Source: Antarctobacter albus (lineage in GTDB: Bacteria > Pseudomonadota > Alphaproteobacteria > Rhodobacterales > Rhodobacteraceae). From it: a DNA stretch of 64,000 nucleotides. The stretch lies in contig NZ_FMZI01000002.1 of NCBI RefSeq assembly GCF_900101505.1, positions 186,001 to 250,000 on the forward strand, given 5' to 3'. Shown here piece after piece: positions 52,188 to 60,774 of this stretch; within the stretch, counting starts at the first letter, position 1, and each line of letters begins with the position of its first letter. The position numbers and the translations under genes are program-made. The notes below the pieces were generated by a model. It was not told where the DNA came from. It did not search any database and saw only the letters and a list, made by a program, of their open reading frames with translations.

Positions 52188-54038
52188 TCAGGCGCTTTCC
52201 GCCGTATCCAGTTTTTCCAGCGCCTTTTCCCAGAGTCCCTCGGCCTTGTGCAGCCCGTCCATGACCTCGGCGTATTTCTTGTTCCAGGTCTCCAGTTCAC
52301 CCAGGCGACTGTCTTCGTAGAGCGAGGGATCGGCCAGCTTTTTCGCCAGCTTTTCGCGCATGTCCTCCAGCTTGCCGACGCGGTCCTCGCATTTGCGGAC
52401 CTCGGCGCGCAGGTCGAGGATCTGGTCGCGCGAGGGGCGTTTGGGCTTTTCGACGGGCTTGGCCGGTTTCGCGGGCGCATCGCGCGACAAGAGCATGGCG
52501 CGATAGGCGTCGAGATCGTCCTCGTAGGGTTTCACCGTGCCGTCGCCCACCAGCCACAGCCGGTCGGCCACCATCGACAGGAGGTGCATGTCGTGGCTGA
52601 CCAGGATCACCGCGCCGGAATAGGCGGTCAGCGCCTCGACCAGCGCCTCGCGCGATTCAATGTCGAGGTGGTTGGTCGGTTCGTCCAGGATCAGCAGGTG
52701 CGGCGCGTCGAGCGTTGCCAGGAGCAGCGACAGGCGCGCCTTCTGGCCGCCTGACAGCCGCCCGACCACTGTTTCCGCCTGCGCGGCCATCAGGCCGAAG
52801 CTGGCCAGTTGGGCGCGGAGTTTCGCCGGCGGCGTGCCGGGACGTTCCCGTTGCAGGTGCTGGATCGGCGTTTCGTCCAGATGCAGTTCATCCACTTGGT
52901 GCTGGGCAAAGTACCCGATGCGCAGCTTGGACGAGCGGCTCATGTGGCCGTCCATCAGCGGCAGGCGGTCGGAGAGGAGCTTCGACAGGGTCGATTTGCC
53001 CTGGCCGTTCTTGCCCAGGAGCGCGATCCGGTCGTCCTGGTCGATGCGCAGGTTCAGGCGGCTCAGCACCGGCTTGCCGTCATAGCCGGTCACGCCGCCC
53101 TCGATGTTGATGATCGGCGGCGAAAGCTCATCGGGCTGGGCAAAGGTGAAGACCCGCTTGGCGGCCTCCTCGGGCGCGGTGATCATGTCCATGCGCTCGA
53201 TCATCTTGAGGCGGGACTGGGCCTGTTTCGCCTTCGAGGCCTTGGCACGGAAACGGTCGACGAAGCTTTGCAGGTGGGCGCGGCGCTGGTCCTGCTTTTT
53301 TGCCATCGCGGCGGCCTGGGCGCGTTTTTCGGCGCGCAGCTTGGCAAAGCCATCGTAGGGCGTGCCATAGTAGGTCAGCTTGCGGTCCTCGAGGTGCAGG
53401 ATGCTGCCCACGGCGCGGTTCAGCAGACCCCGGTCGTGGGAAATCACGATGACCGTGTGCGGGTATCTTGCGAGGTAGGATTCGAGCCAGAGCGCGCCTT
53501 CGAGATCGAGGTAGTTCGTCGGTTCGTCGAGCAGCAGCAGGTCGGGCTGGGCGAACAGAACACCGGCCAGCGCCACGCGCATCCGCCAACCGCCCGAAAA
53601 GGCAGAGCAGGGCTGTTTCTGCTGCGCGTCGTCAAAGCCCAACCCGCGCAGGATGGTCGAGGCGCGGGCTTCGGCGCTCCATGCGTCGATGTCGGCCAGC
53701 CGGGTCTGCACCTCTGCGATGCGGTGCGCGTCGGTGGCGGTTTCCGCCTCGGCCATCAGGGCGGCGCGTTCTGTATCCGCTTCCAGCACCGTGTCGATCA
53801 GCGAGGTCTCGGACGAGGGGACCTCCTGGCTGACGCCGCCGATGCGGGCGCGCGAGGGCAGGGAGATTTCGCCGTTGTCGAGCGTCAGTTCCCCCCGGAT
53901 CAGGCGAAAGAGCGTGGTCTTGCCCGCACCGTTCGGACCGACGAGGCCGACCTTGTGGCCCTCGGGGATGGTGGCGGAGGCGTCCTCGAAGAGCGGGCGG
54001 CCCTCGACGGAATAGGAGATGGAGTCGATCCTGAGCAT
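52188..54038 (-). CDS. ABC-F family ATPase (Uup/YheS-like)
   Basis: 616 residues with two ABC domains and no membrane part. Walker A is GPNGAGKTT in the first and GKNGQGKST in the second. Both signature motifs are seen ([13 protein letters not shown] and [12 protein letters not shown]), as are [13 protein letters not shown] and [13 protein letters not shown]. The interdomain linker is rich in basic residues. A coiled-coil C-terminal domain (about 530-616) is Uup/YheS-like. Such proteins bind ribosomes at the E site. Short gap to marC (54 bases). Confidence 0.9.
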   Translation of the reverse strand: MLRIDSISYSVEGRPLFEDASATIPEGHKVGLVGPNGAGKTTLFRLIRGELTLDNGEISLPSRARIGGVSQEVPSSETSLIDTVLEADTERAALMAEAETATDAHRIAEVQTRLADIDAWSAEARASTILRGLGFDDAQQKQPCSAFSGGWRMRVALAGVLFAQPDLLLLDEPTNYLDLEGALWLESYLARYPHTVIVISHDRGLLNRAVGSILHLEDRKLTYYGTPYDGFAKLRAEKRAQAAAMAKKQDQRRAHLQSFVDRFRAKASKAKQAQSRLKMIERMDMITAPEEAAKRVFTFAQPDELSPPIINIEGGVTGYDGKPVLSRLNLRIDQDDRIALLGKNGQGKSTLSKLLSDRLPLMDGHMSRSSKLRIGYFAQHQVDELHLDETPIQHLQRERPGTPPAKLRAQLASFGLMAAQAETVVGRLSGGQKARLSLLLATLDAPHLLILDEPTNHLDIESREALVEALTAYSGAVILVSHDMHLLSMVADRLWLVGDGTVKPYEDDLDAYRAMLLSRDAPAKPAKPVEKPKRPSRDQILDLRAEVRKCEDRVGKLEDMREKLAKKLADPSLYEDSRLGELETWNKKYAEVMDGLHKAEGLWEKALEKLDTAESA

Positions 54039-54220
54039 GGCGGGGCTGTAGCAGAGGCTGCGGGAAGGGGCCAGAGCCCGTCTTGGGGAAGGCTGTGCAA
54101 GGCCGCTCTCCGCCTTGGCGACAGATCCATGACAGGGCTTTTCAAGATGCGGGGGGCGTGCTAGGCGCCAGCGCAGAATTCGGCCGGGCGAACCGGCCCC
54201 GAACCGCGAGGAAGACAGAC

Positions 54221-54643
54221 ATGGCCACCGAACGCACCCTTTCGATCATCAAACCCGACGCCACCAAGCGCAACCTGACCGGCAAGATCAACGCCAAGTT
54301 CGAAGATGCCGGCCTGCGCATCATCGCGCAGAAGCGCATCCAGCTGACCAAGGCGCAGGCCGGCCAGTTCTACGCCGTGCACGCCGAGCGTCCCTTCTAC
54401 GACGAACTGTGCGAATTCATGGCCTCCGAGCCGGTTGTCGTTCAGGTTCTGGAAGGCGAAGGCGCCATCCTGAAGAACCGCGAAGTCATGGGCGCGACCA
54501 ACCCCGCCGATGCGGCACCGGGCACCATCCGCGCCGAGTTCGCGGAATCCGTGGGTGAAAACTCGGTCCACGGCTCCGACGCGCCGGAAACCGCCAAGGA
54601 AGAGATCGCCTTCTTCTTCTCGGGTCTCGAACTGGTCGGCTAA
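54221..54643 (+). CDS. ndk: Nucleoside diphosphate kinase
   Basis: 140 residues. Transfers the terminal phosphate between nucleotides. Starts [18 protein letters not shown]; the phosphorylated histidine is in [12 protein letters not shown]. Full length. The start is set at 54221 by similarity and GAGGAAGACAGAC upstream. Divergent from the ABC-F gene, with a terminator downstream. Confidence 0.97.
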   Translation: MATERTLSIIKPDATKRNLTGKINAKFEDAGLRIIAQKRIQLTKAQAGQFYAVHAERPFYDELCEFMASEPVVVQVLEGEGAILKNREVMGATNPADAAPGTIRAEFAESVGENSVHGSDAPETAKEEIAFFFSGLELVG

Positions 54644-54667
54644 GCCGTCATCGAGCTCTGAAATGCG

Positions 54668-54702
54668 ATGCCGTCTCCGGGGCTCCGGGGGCGGCATTTT
54701 TT
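54668..54702 (+). terminator. Rho-independent terminator of ndk
   Basis: Outer arms ATGCCG (54668-54673) and CGGCAT (54692-54697), an inner GC stem with G-T pairs, then six T. Starts 25 bases after the ndk stop. Confidence 0.75.
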
Positions 54703-54729
54703 CGTTCGGATGTCGCGGGCGTTGCGGGA

Positions 54730-55062
54730 TCAGCGGCGTTCGATCACGCCGATCTCGTTCAGGATGCGGTCGAGTGCGGTTTGCGGTGTGGCGGTCGTCT
54801 GTGCCTTGAGCGCGTCGAACTGGACGCGCAGGGCGTCCTTTTCCGCGCCCTTGCAGTCGTTCCAGGGGCGGCCCTGAAGGGCCATGTGCAGGACGTAGTA
54901 GCCGATGAAATGCGGACGTTCGCCAGAGATCAGCAGCTTGCGGTAGGCCTCATGCGCGCCGAGTGCGCGCAGGGTTTCGGCGTCGGGGATGCCCGCAGCG
55001 GTGCAGGCCCTTTCGAAGGCGGGGCCGAGATTGCGGATGGTGCTGATTGCCGTGCCGCTCAT
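54730..55062 (-). CDS. Stand-alone TfoX C-terminal-domain protein
   Basis: 110 residues matching the TfoX C-terminal domain: IRNLGPAFERACTAAGIPDAETLRALGAHEAYRKL and MALQGRPWNDC. The N-terminal TfoX domain of Sxy/TfoX competence activators is absent. Such isolated C-domains have a helix-hairpin-helix look and unknown function. The ATG at 55062 overlaps the stop of the upstream isocitrate-lyase-like gene by 4 bases, so it is translated from the same mRNA. Confidence 0.75.
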   Translation of the reverse strand: MSGTAISTIRNLGPAFERACTAAGIPDAETLRALGAHEAYRKLLISGERPHFIGYYVLHMALQGRPWNDCKGAEKDALRVQFDALKAQTTATPQTALDRILNEIGVIERR

Positions 55063-55859
55063 GTCAGCATGGGATTGACGGTGGCAAAGGGCAGGGCGTC
55101 GGCCAGCGGGTCGAACTGACCCTTGGTGAACATCGCCTGTCCGGCGTCGTGGATCGTGCGCCATGTCGCCCTTGCCAGCGCCGAGCCGAGCGAAAGGCGC
55201 GCCACGCCCAGGGCGGCGAACTCTGCGCGGGAGAATTGCGCGAAGGGGCCGGACACCAGCGCGTTGAAGGGCAGGCCGGTGGCCTTGACCAGCCGCCCGA
55301 GCGCCTCCATCGAGGGCGGACCGGGGACATAGACGGCGTCAGCGCCCGCGGCCTCGAAAGCCTGGATACGGCGCGTGGCCTCTGCCTCGTCATAGTGGCC
55401 GGTCAGGAGGCCGTCGGCGCGGGCCACCAACATGAAATCGCGGGGCAGGGCGCGTGCGGCGGATGCGGCGGCGCGGATGCGCTCTGCTGCAAGCGGCGCG
55501 TCATAGGGCGCGTCATCCGGCAGGGCCGTGTCCTCGATGCAGATGCCCGCAAGGCCGGCCTCGGCGGCAAGGCGCACGGTTTCGGCGCAGGTCTCTGGCG
55601 CCTCGCCAAAACCGTTCTCGAAATCGCCGGACACGGGGACATTGACAGCGGCCACGAGGTCCTGCGCGTGGGCCAGCGCCTCGTCCCGGGTAAGCGTGCC
55701 CATGTCCGGTCGTCCGAGGGTAAAGGCATGGGCGGCAGAGGAGGTGGCGATGGCCTGCGCCCCAAGGGCCACCAGCATCTTGGCCGAGCCCGCGTCCCAG
55801 GCATTCGCGAGAATGAAGGGATCTCCGGGGCGGTGCATCTGTCGGAAGCTGTCAGGCAT
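55059..55859 (-). CDS. Isocitrate lyase/PEP mutase superfamily protein
   Basis: 266-residue TIM-barrel protein: ANAWDAGSAKMLVALGAQAIATSS near the start, DFENGFG, CIEDTALP and LVARADGLLTGHYDEA. The metal-binding acidic residues of the superfamily are visible. The family includes phosphoenolpyruvate mutase, oxaloacetate decarboxylase-like and methylisocitrate lyase-like enzymes; the specific reaction is unclear, as the lyase signature KKCGH is absent. It overlaps the aminotransferase by 8 bases and the TfoX-C gene by 4. Confidence 0.8.
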   Translation of the reverse strand: MPDSFRQMHRPGDPFILANAWDAGSAKMLVALGAQAIATSSAAHAFTLGRPDMGTLTRDEALAHAQDLVAAVNVPVSGDFENGFGEAPETCAETVRLAAEAGLAGICIEDTALPDDAPYDAPLAAERIRAAASAARALPRDFMLVARADGLLTGHYDEAEATRRIQAFEAAGADAVYVPGPPSMEALGRLVKATGLPFNALVSGPFAQFSRAEFAALGVARLSLGSALARATWRTIHDAGQAMFTKGQFDPLADALPFATVNPMLT

Positions 55860-57042
55860 GGGCGCGGGCCTTGGTTTCGGCAAAGCTGCACAGCGTGTGC
55901 AGCGCCTCTGCCAGTCGGTCATCGGCCACGGTCAGCGCCACGCGGACATGCCCGGCGGCGGACTTGCCGAAGCTTTCCCCCGGCATGACCGCGATGCGGT
56001 GATCGTCGAGCAGAGCCTCGGCAAAGTCGCGGCCCGAGAGACCCGTCGCACGGATGTCGAGCATGAGGTACATGGCGCCCTGCGCGGGGATGGCCTTGAC
56101 CGTGTTCTGCCCCTCGATCACCGACAGGGCGAGGTCGCGGCGGCGGCGGAAGGGTTCGGCGATCTGTTGTTCGAGTCCGGCGCCCTGTTCCAGCGCAAAG
56201 AGCGCGCCGTCCTGGATGTAGCCGGGCACGCCGTAGGTGGTGGCGGTGGCAAGGTCGATCAGCCGGTCGATGGCCTCTGTCGGGCCGACGAGCCAGCCGG
56301 CGCGGGACCCCGTCATGGCGTGGCTTTTCGACATGGAGCCGACAATCAGCGTGCGGTCCAGCATGCCCGGAAGGCTGCGCGGGCTGACGTGGGCGCCTTG
56401 CCAGACCTGGGTGTCGTAGACCTCGTCCGAGATCAGCCAGAGGTCGTTGTCCGTGCAGGCCTGGGCGATCTCTTTGAGCGTTTCCTGGGGGTAGACCATG
56501 CCGGTGGGGTTGTTGGGTGTGTTGACCAGCAGGCTTTTGGCGTTTGTGTCGCGGGCGGCGGCCTGAATGGCTTCGCCGCGCGGCAGGAACGCGTCGGCGG
56601 CCCGCGTGGCAACGGGCACCGCGCGGCCCGAGGCGGCGCGGATCGTGCCGGGGTAGGTGGCGTAATAGGGGTCGATGTAGAGCGCGGCATCTCCGGGCGT
56701 CAGCACGGCCATGTGCGCCGCGAAGAGCGCCGCCTGCCCGCCGGGGGTGATGAGCACATTGTCGGGCGTGGTGGGCACGCCGGTGCGCTGGGTGATGCGG
56801 CTGGCCACCGCCTCGCGCAGGGCGGAGACGCCGGGGACCATCGCGTAACCCGTGTGGCCGCCGCGGGCGGCGTCATGAATCGCCTGCAGGATCGCGGGAT
56901 CGGTGCCGATGTCATGTTCACCGATGGTCAGTTCGGTCACAGGCTCGCCCGCGGCGACGAGCGCGCGGGCGCGGTAGAACACCTCCCAGCCGTCGGAGCC
57001 GCCTTCGTTGAGCGTGGTGATACGGGAAGAGAGCTGGGGCAT
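55852..57042 (-). CDS. Class I/II PLP-dependent aminotransferase
   Basis: 396-residue fold-type I aminotransferase. The PLP-binding lysine is in SMSKSHAMTGSRAGWLVG. Other landmarks: TPGGQAALFAAHMAVL, NTPNNPTGMVYP and ISDEVYDTQVW. It transfers amino groups with unknown substrate preference; related proteins act on aspartate or aromatic amino acids. ATG at 57042 follows GAAAGGACAAC. First gene of a coupled three-gene operon and divergent from the GTA cluster. Confidence 0.9.
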   Translation of the reverse strand: MPQLSSRITTLNEGGSDGWEVFYRARALVAAGEPVTELTIGEHDIGTDPAILQAIHDAARGGHTGYAMVPGVSALREAVASRITQRTGVPTTPDNVLITPGGQAALFAAHMAVLTPGDAALYIDPYYATYPGTIRAASGRAVPVATRAADAFLPRGEAIQAAARDTNAKSLLVNTPNNPTGMVYPQETLKEIAQACTDNDLWLISDEVYDTQVWQGAHVSPRSLPGMLDRTLIVGSMSKSHAMTGSRAGWLVGPTEAIDRLIDLATATTYGVPGYIQDGALFALEQGAGLEQQIAEPFRRRRDLALSVIEGQNTVKAIPAQGAMYLMLDIRATGLSGRDFAEALLDDHRIAVMPGESFGKSAAGHVRVALTVADDRLAEALHTLCSFAETKARAHA

Positions 57043-57165
57043 GTTGTTGTCCTTTCGTGGAAATGTCTTGCCAGAGCCGTCACGGCGCGGCAAGCCGCTT
57101 CTCCCGGCGTTAATTCCGGGTTCATAATCGTAAATGAAATCAATTATTTGCGCCCGCTCCCCCGA

Positions 57166-57194
57166 TTGACCCAGCGCGCGGTCGACCGTATGGT
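57166..57194 (+). promoter_or_regulatory. Putative sigma-70 promoter ahead of the GTA cluster
   Basis: TTGACC, 17 bases, TATGGT. It agrees at 5 of 6 and 4 of 6 positions with the consensus. Predicted transcription would begin near 57201, about 107 bases before the g1 ATG, reading into the hairpin at 57224-57256. A weaker CtrA-like sequence (TTAA-N7-TTCAT) lies at 57110-57125. Confidence 0.45.
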
Positions 57195-57223
57195 TTCAGA
57201 CATGCTGGACGAGGTACGGCAGG

Positions 57224-57256
57224 CGGCCCCCGGGGGAACCCCTTGGGGCCGTTTTT
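57224..57256 (+). terminator. Terminator-like hairpin in the GTA leader
   Basis: CGGCCCC (57224-57230) pairs with GGGGCCG (57245-57251), followed by five T and C. It lies between the putative promoter and g1. Since no gene on the plus strand ends here, it could be an attenuator for the GTA genes. Confidence 0.5.
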
Positions 57257-57307
57257 CGTGCCCTGCCACCCAGGAGGGGCAACCTACAGGCAAAAAAGGT
57301 GTCGAGC

Positions 57308-57682
57308 ATGAGCAGTGCAGAGCAGAAACAAGAAGAACCGCGCATCGTCATCATCGCCAGCGAGCGGTGCGAGCGACTGCGCAGGCAGCGTGACCGGGCA
57401 ACGGCCACGATCGCGGAGCTCGTCGATCAGATCGGCGAACTGCAGGACAGGGCGAAAAGAGGGGATATCGCGAAGAAGTCCGAGGCGAGCAGCGCCCTGG
57501 GCGAGTTGAGGTACTGGCTGCGCGCAGCCCGGGAAACGGAGTTGGAACTTGAAGAGATCATCCGAAAGGAAGAGGGAATCAGCGACGTCTACGGACTCGA
57601 CCTCGAGGCGGCCCGACTTGCGGTCGGGTGCCGCCTGGATAGCCTCCGGGCCTGCTGTATTGAAGGACAGGTTCCTGGATGA
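57308..57682 (+). CDS. GTA small terminase-like protein (g1)
   Basis: 124 residues, highly charged and predicted mostly helical, with coiled-coil-like stretches (RCERLRRQRDRATATIAELV). It sits directly before the large terminase, the position of RcGTA g1, the TerS homologue that gives GTA packaging low sequence specificity. The ATG at 57308 has AGGTG 6 bases upstream; a GTG at 57299 is an alternative. Identification is mainly by position, size and character. Confidence 0.7.
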   Translation: MSSAEQKQEEPRIVIIASERCERLRRQRDRATATIAELVDQIGELQDRAKRGDIAKKSEASSALGELRYWLRAARETELELEEIIRKEEGISDVYGLDLEAARLAVGCRLDSLRACCIEGQVPG

Positions 57683-57683
57683 A

Positions 57684-58961
57684 ATGACCGAGGGGGAGCG
57701 CATGGCGCTCCCCTACCTGTTCGAGTTCTGGGCCCATGCGCACCAGTTGCCGCCCGAGGGAGACTGGCGCAGCTGGGTGATCCTGGGCGGGCGCGGCGCG
57801 GGCAAGACCCGCGCCGGGTCGGAATGGGTGCGGGCGCAGGTCGAGGGGGCCAAGCCGCTGGACAAGGGCCGGTGCAGGCGCATCGCGCTGATCGGCGAGA
57901 CCTACGACCAGGCGCGCGAGGTGATGATCTATGGCGACAGCGGGATCATGAATTGCACGCCGCCGGACCGGAAACCGAAATACGTCTCGACCCGGCGGAC
58001 GCTGGTCTGGCCGAACGGCGCCGAGGCGATGGTGTTTTCGGCACAGGACCCGGAGGCGCTGCGCGGGCCGCAGTTCGATGGCGCCTGGGCGGATGAATTC
58101 GCCAAGTGGAAGAAGGCACAGGATGTCTGGGACATGTTGCAGTTCGGGTTGCGGCTGGGCGAGGCGCCCCGGGTTTGCGTGACGACGACGCCGCGCAACG
58201 TGGGCGTGCTGAAGGCGTTGCTGGAGCTGCCCTCGACCGTATCGACCCACGCCCGGACCGAGGCCAACCAGGCGCACCTGGCCGAGACATTCCTGGAGGA
58301 AGTGCGGGCTCGGTACGAGGGGCAGTCGCTGGGCTTGCAGGAGTTGGACGGTGTGTTGCTGGACCAGGTGGATGGCGCGCTCTGGACGCGGGAGATGCTG
58401 GATGGCGCGCGCGCCGGGCGGCTGCCCGACATGGACCGGGTCGTGGTGGCGGTGGATCCGCCGGCGGGGGCCGGGGCGCGGGCCGATGCCTGCGGGATCG
58501 TCGTGGCCGGGCTGGTCGACAGCGACGACCCGCGCGCGCGGCGGGCCTATGTGCTGGAGGATGCCTCTGTCCAGGGATTGTCACCCGTCGGCTGGGCGAC
58601 GACGGCCATCGAGGCGGCGGCCCGTTGGCAGGCCGACCGGGTGGTGGCCGAGGTCAACCAGGGCGGCGCGATGGTGGAGGCCACCTTGCGGCAGGTCGAT
58701 CCCTTTGTCGCTTACAAGGCGGTGCATGCCTCGCAGGGGAAATCGCTGAGGGCCGAGCCGGTGGCGGCGCTGTACGAGCAGGGGCGAGTGAAGCACGCGG
58801 TCGGGCTGGCAGAGCTGGAGGCGCAGATGTGCATGATGACGCCGGAAGGCTACCTGGGGTCGGGCAGTCCGGACCGGGTGGATGCACTGGTCTGGGCGCT
58901 GAGCGAGCTGATGCTGGGTATTCGTCCGGTGAAACGCGCGCCGCAGGTGCGGGTGTTGTGA
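57684..58961 (+). CDS. GTA large terminase (g2)
   Basis: About 425 residues. Walker A GGRGAGKT at 35-42 and acidic Walker B in FDGAWADEFAKW drive DNA packaging. The C-terminal nuclease domain has acidic residues in VVVAVDPPAGAG and DRVDALVWALSE. The opening LPYLFEFWAHAHQLPPEGDWRSW matches the GTA/lambdoid DUF2155-type terminases. The ATG at 57684 begins one base after the g1 stop; an upstream in-frame TTG is possible. In GTA it packages random host DNA by headful filling. Confidence 0.9.
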   Translation: MTEGERMALPYLFEFWAHAHQLPPEGDWRSWVILGGRGAGKTRAGSEWVRAQVEGAKPLDKGRCRRIALIGETYDQAREVMIYGDSGIMNCTPPDRKPKYVSTRRTLVWPNGAEAMVFSAQDPEALRGPQFDGAWADEFAKWKKAQDVWDMLQFGLRLGEAPRVCVTTTPRNVGVLKALLELPSTVSTHARTEANQAHLAETFLEEVRARYEGQSLGLQELDGVLLDQVDGALWTREMLDGARAGRLPDMDRVVVAVDPPAGAGARADACGIVVAGLVDSDDPRARRAYVLEDASVQGLSPVGWATTAIEAAARWQADRVVAEVNQGGAMVEATLRQVDPFVAYKAVHASQGKSLRAEPVAALYEQGRVKHAVGLAELEAQMCMMTPEGYLGSGSPDRVDALVWALSELMLGIRPVKRAPQVRVL

Positions 58962-59320
58962 CCCTGGCGGCGGGGCGAATCCTCCCTGTGGAGTGTGGCA
59001 TGCGGATGCATTGATCCGCGTCCGGCGGAATTTGGGCCTGTCGGAGCGAGGGGCCAGCCCCTCGCGCTCCCCGGAGGTATTTTCCGCCCAAAGAAACATG
59101 GGGGCGGCGCCCATGTTGCGGTGTTGCGCATCGCCCGGACGGTGGTGTGACGCGGCCTTAAGGCGGTTTTCCTAGATTGCCTCAAGAGACGCGGAGGTGG
59201 GCAGCCTCCGGGCCAGTTCAGAAGACGGAACAGACCGGTAGCGCGCGGATCGGCGGTTCGCGCGGACGGGACGGGTGCGGGCCGCGGGGCGCGCCGCCCT
59301 GGGAAAAGGAGCGACTTGGC
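58962..59320. other. 359-base gap between g2 and g3
   Basis: No gene is supported here on either strand. It contains repeat copy E at 59046-59115 and then a T-poor GC-rich region leading to the g3 Shine-Dalgarno AAGGAG (59306). The gap is much wider than the other joins in the cluster. Confidence 0.7.
59046..59115 (-). repeat. Intergenic AAATACCTC-GGGG repeat, copy E (reverse orientation)
   Basis: On the minus strand TTTCTTTGGGCGGAAAATACCTCCGGGG is followed by GCGAGGGG-CTGG-CCCCTCGC (59046-59065), a perfect 8-bp stem. An extra palindromic CATGGG/CCCATG pair lies at 59097-59115. It is the only copy seen inside the GTA genes. Confidence 0.7.
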
Positions 59321-60520
59321 ATGGTATTCGATTTTCTGCGGCGGGGCGGACAGGGTGACGAGGTGCAGGGCGCGCCCCAGGCCAAGGCCTCGGCGACGGG
59401 GCGCCTGGTGGCACATCTGAACGGGGGGCGCGTGGCCTGGAGCCCGCGCGATACCGTGTCGTTGACCAAGCAGGCCTTTACCGGCAACCCGGTGGGGTTT
59501 CGCGCGGTCAAGCTGATCGCCGAGGCGGCGGCGGCGCTGCCTCTGGTCCTGCAGGACAATGCGACGCGATTTGCCGAGCATCCGATCCTAAAGCTGGTGG
59601 CGGCACCGAATCCGGCCCAGGGGCGGGCCGAGCTGTTCGAGGCGCTCTATGGTCAGCTGCTGCTGTCCGGAGACGGCTATGTCGAGGCGGTGGCGGGCGA
59701 AAGCGGGCTGCCCTTTGAGCTGCACGTGTTGCGCAGCGACCGGATGAGCGTGGTGCCCGGTGCCGATGGCTGGCCGGTGGCCTATGAATACGCGGTTGGT
59801 GGGCGCAAGCACCGCTTTGGCGTGACGGGGCCGGTCTCACCGATCTGCCATGTGAAGGCCTTTCATCCGCAGGATGATCATTATGGCTTGTCACCCTTGC
59901 AGGCGGCGGCGCAGGCGGTGGATGTGCACAATGCGGCCTCGCGCTGGTCGAAGGGATTGCTGGACAATGCGGCGCGGCCCTCGGGTGCGATCGTCTGGAC
60001 GGGATCGGACGGGCAGGGCCACCTGAGCCCGGAACAGTTCGAGCGCCTGCAATCCGAGATGGAGATGCACCACCAGGGCGCACGCAATGCCGGGCGGCCT
60101 ATGCTTCTGGAAGGCGGACTGGACTGGAAGCCGATGGGTTTTTCGCCTTCGGACATGGAGTTCCAGAAGACCAAGGAGGCGGCGGCGCGCGAGATCGCCG
60201 TGGCCTTTGGCGTGCCGCCCATGATGCTGGGGATCCCAGGCGAGGCGACCTATGCCAACTACGCCGAGGCGCACCGGGCCTTCTATCGACAGACGGTGCT
60301 GCCGCTGGCGACCAAGGTTGCGGCAAGTGTCGGGCGCTGGCTGTCGTCCTGGAGCGGCGAGGACGTGGTCCTGGCGCCCGACCTGGACCAGGTGCCGGCG
60401 CTGGCGACCGAGCGCGATGCGCAGTGGAACCGGGTGGCGCAGGCCGATTTCCTGACCCGCGCCGAAAAGCGCCGGATGCTGGGCCTGCCCGCCGAGGCGG
60501 AGGAGGACATCAGTGACTGA
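59321..60520 (+). CDS. GTA portal protein (g3)
   Basis: 399 residues of the HK97-type portal family. Seen are NPVGFRAVKLIAEAAAALPL, the HPILKLVAAPNPAQGRAELFEALYG segment, and FGVPPMMLGIPGEATYANYAEAHRAFY near the C-terminus. It forms the ring through which DNA enters the capsid. The start at 59321 follows AAGGAG; the longer frame upstream includes no family similarity. It overlaps g3.5 by 8 bases. Confidence 0.93.
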   Translation: MVFDFLRRGGQGDEVQGAPQAKASATGRLVAHLNGGRVAWSPRDTVSLTKQAFTGNPVGFRAVKLIAEAAAALPLVLQDNATRFAEHPILKLVAAPNPAQGRAELFEALYGQLLLSGDGYVEAVAGESGLPFELHVLRSDRMSVVPGADGWPVAYEYAVGGRKHRFGVTGPVSPICHVKAFHPQDDHYGLSPLQAAAQAVDVHNAASRWSKGLLDNAARPSGAIVWTGSDGQGHLSPEQFERLQSEMEMHHQGARNAGRPMLLEGGLDWKPMGFSPSDMEFQKTKEAAAREIAVAFGVPPMMLGIPGEATYANYAEAHRAFYRQTVLPLATKVAASVGRWLSSWSGEDVVLAPDLDQVPALATERDAQWNRVAQADFLTRAEKRRMLGLPAEAEEDISD

Positions 60521-60740
60521 CCTGCGTTCGCGACACGAGGCTTTTGCCTGTGCGCCGGGATTGCGCCTGGAGGCGCATGAACGGGTGAGCAAGTTGCAGT
60601 TCGATGCGCTGACGGACCGTTTCGAACGGTTGGAGGCCCTGATCGAGCGGTTGGAGCGGCGGCTGTGGCTGACGGTCTACGGGGTAGCGGGGGCGATCCT
60701 TGCGGATCTGTTCCAGGGCTTTCTGAACGCGGCGCCCTGA
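60513..60740 (+). CDS. GTA small protein g3.5
   Basis: 75 residues: charged helical N-terminal part (LQFDALTDRFERLEALIERLERR) then a hydrophobic segment (LWLTVYGVAGAILADLFQGF) likely to span the membrane. Size and position match RcGTA g3.5, of unknown function. GTG at 60513 has GGAGGAGG upstream. Confidence 0.75.
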   Translation: MTDLRSRHEAFACAPGLRLEAHERVSKLQFDALTDRFERLEALIERLERRLWLTVYGVAGAILADLFQGFLNAAP

Positions 60741-60774
60741 GAGGCCGGACCGCGAACCTAGCAGAGGGATCGAG

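Noticed and set aside
57181-57393. Small plus-strand peptide starting at ATG 57189 in the GTA leader
   Set aside because: It runs through the hairpin and into g1 in another frame, has no good Shine-Dalgarno, and looks like chance coding.
57549-57683. N-terminal extension of the large terminase
   Set aside because: It lies inside g1 in another frame and lacks terminase similarity; the ATG at 57684 fits better, though an upstream TTG is possible.
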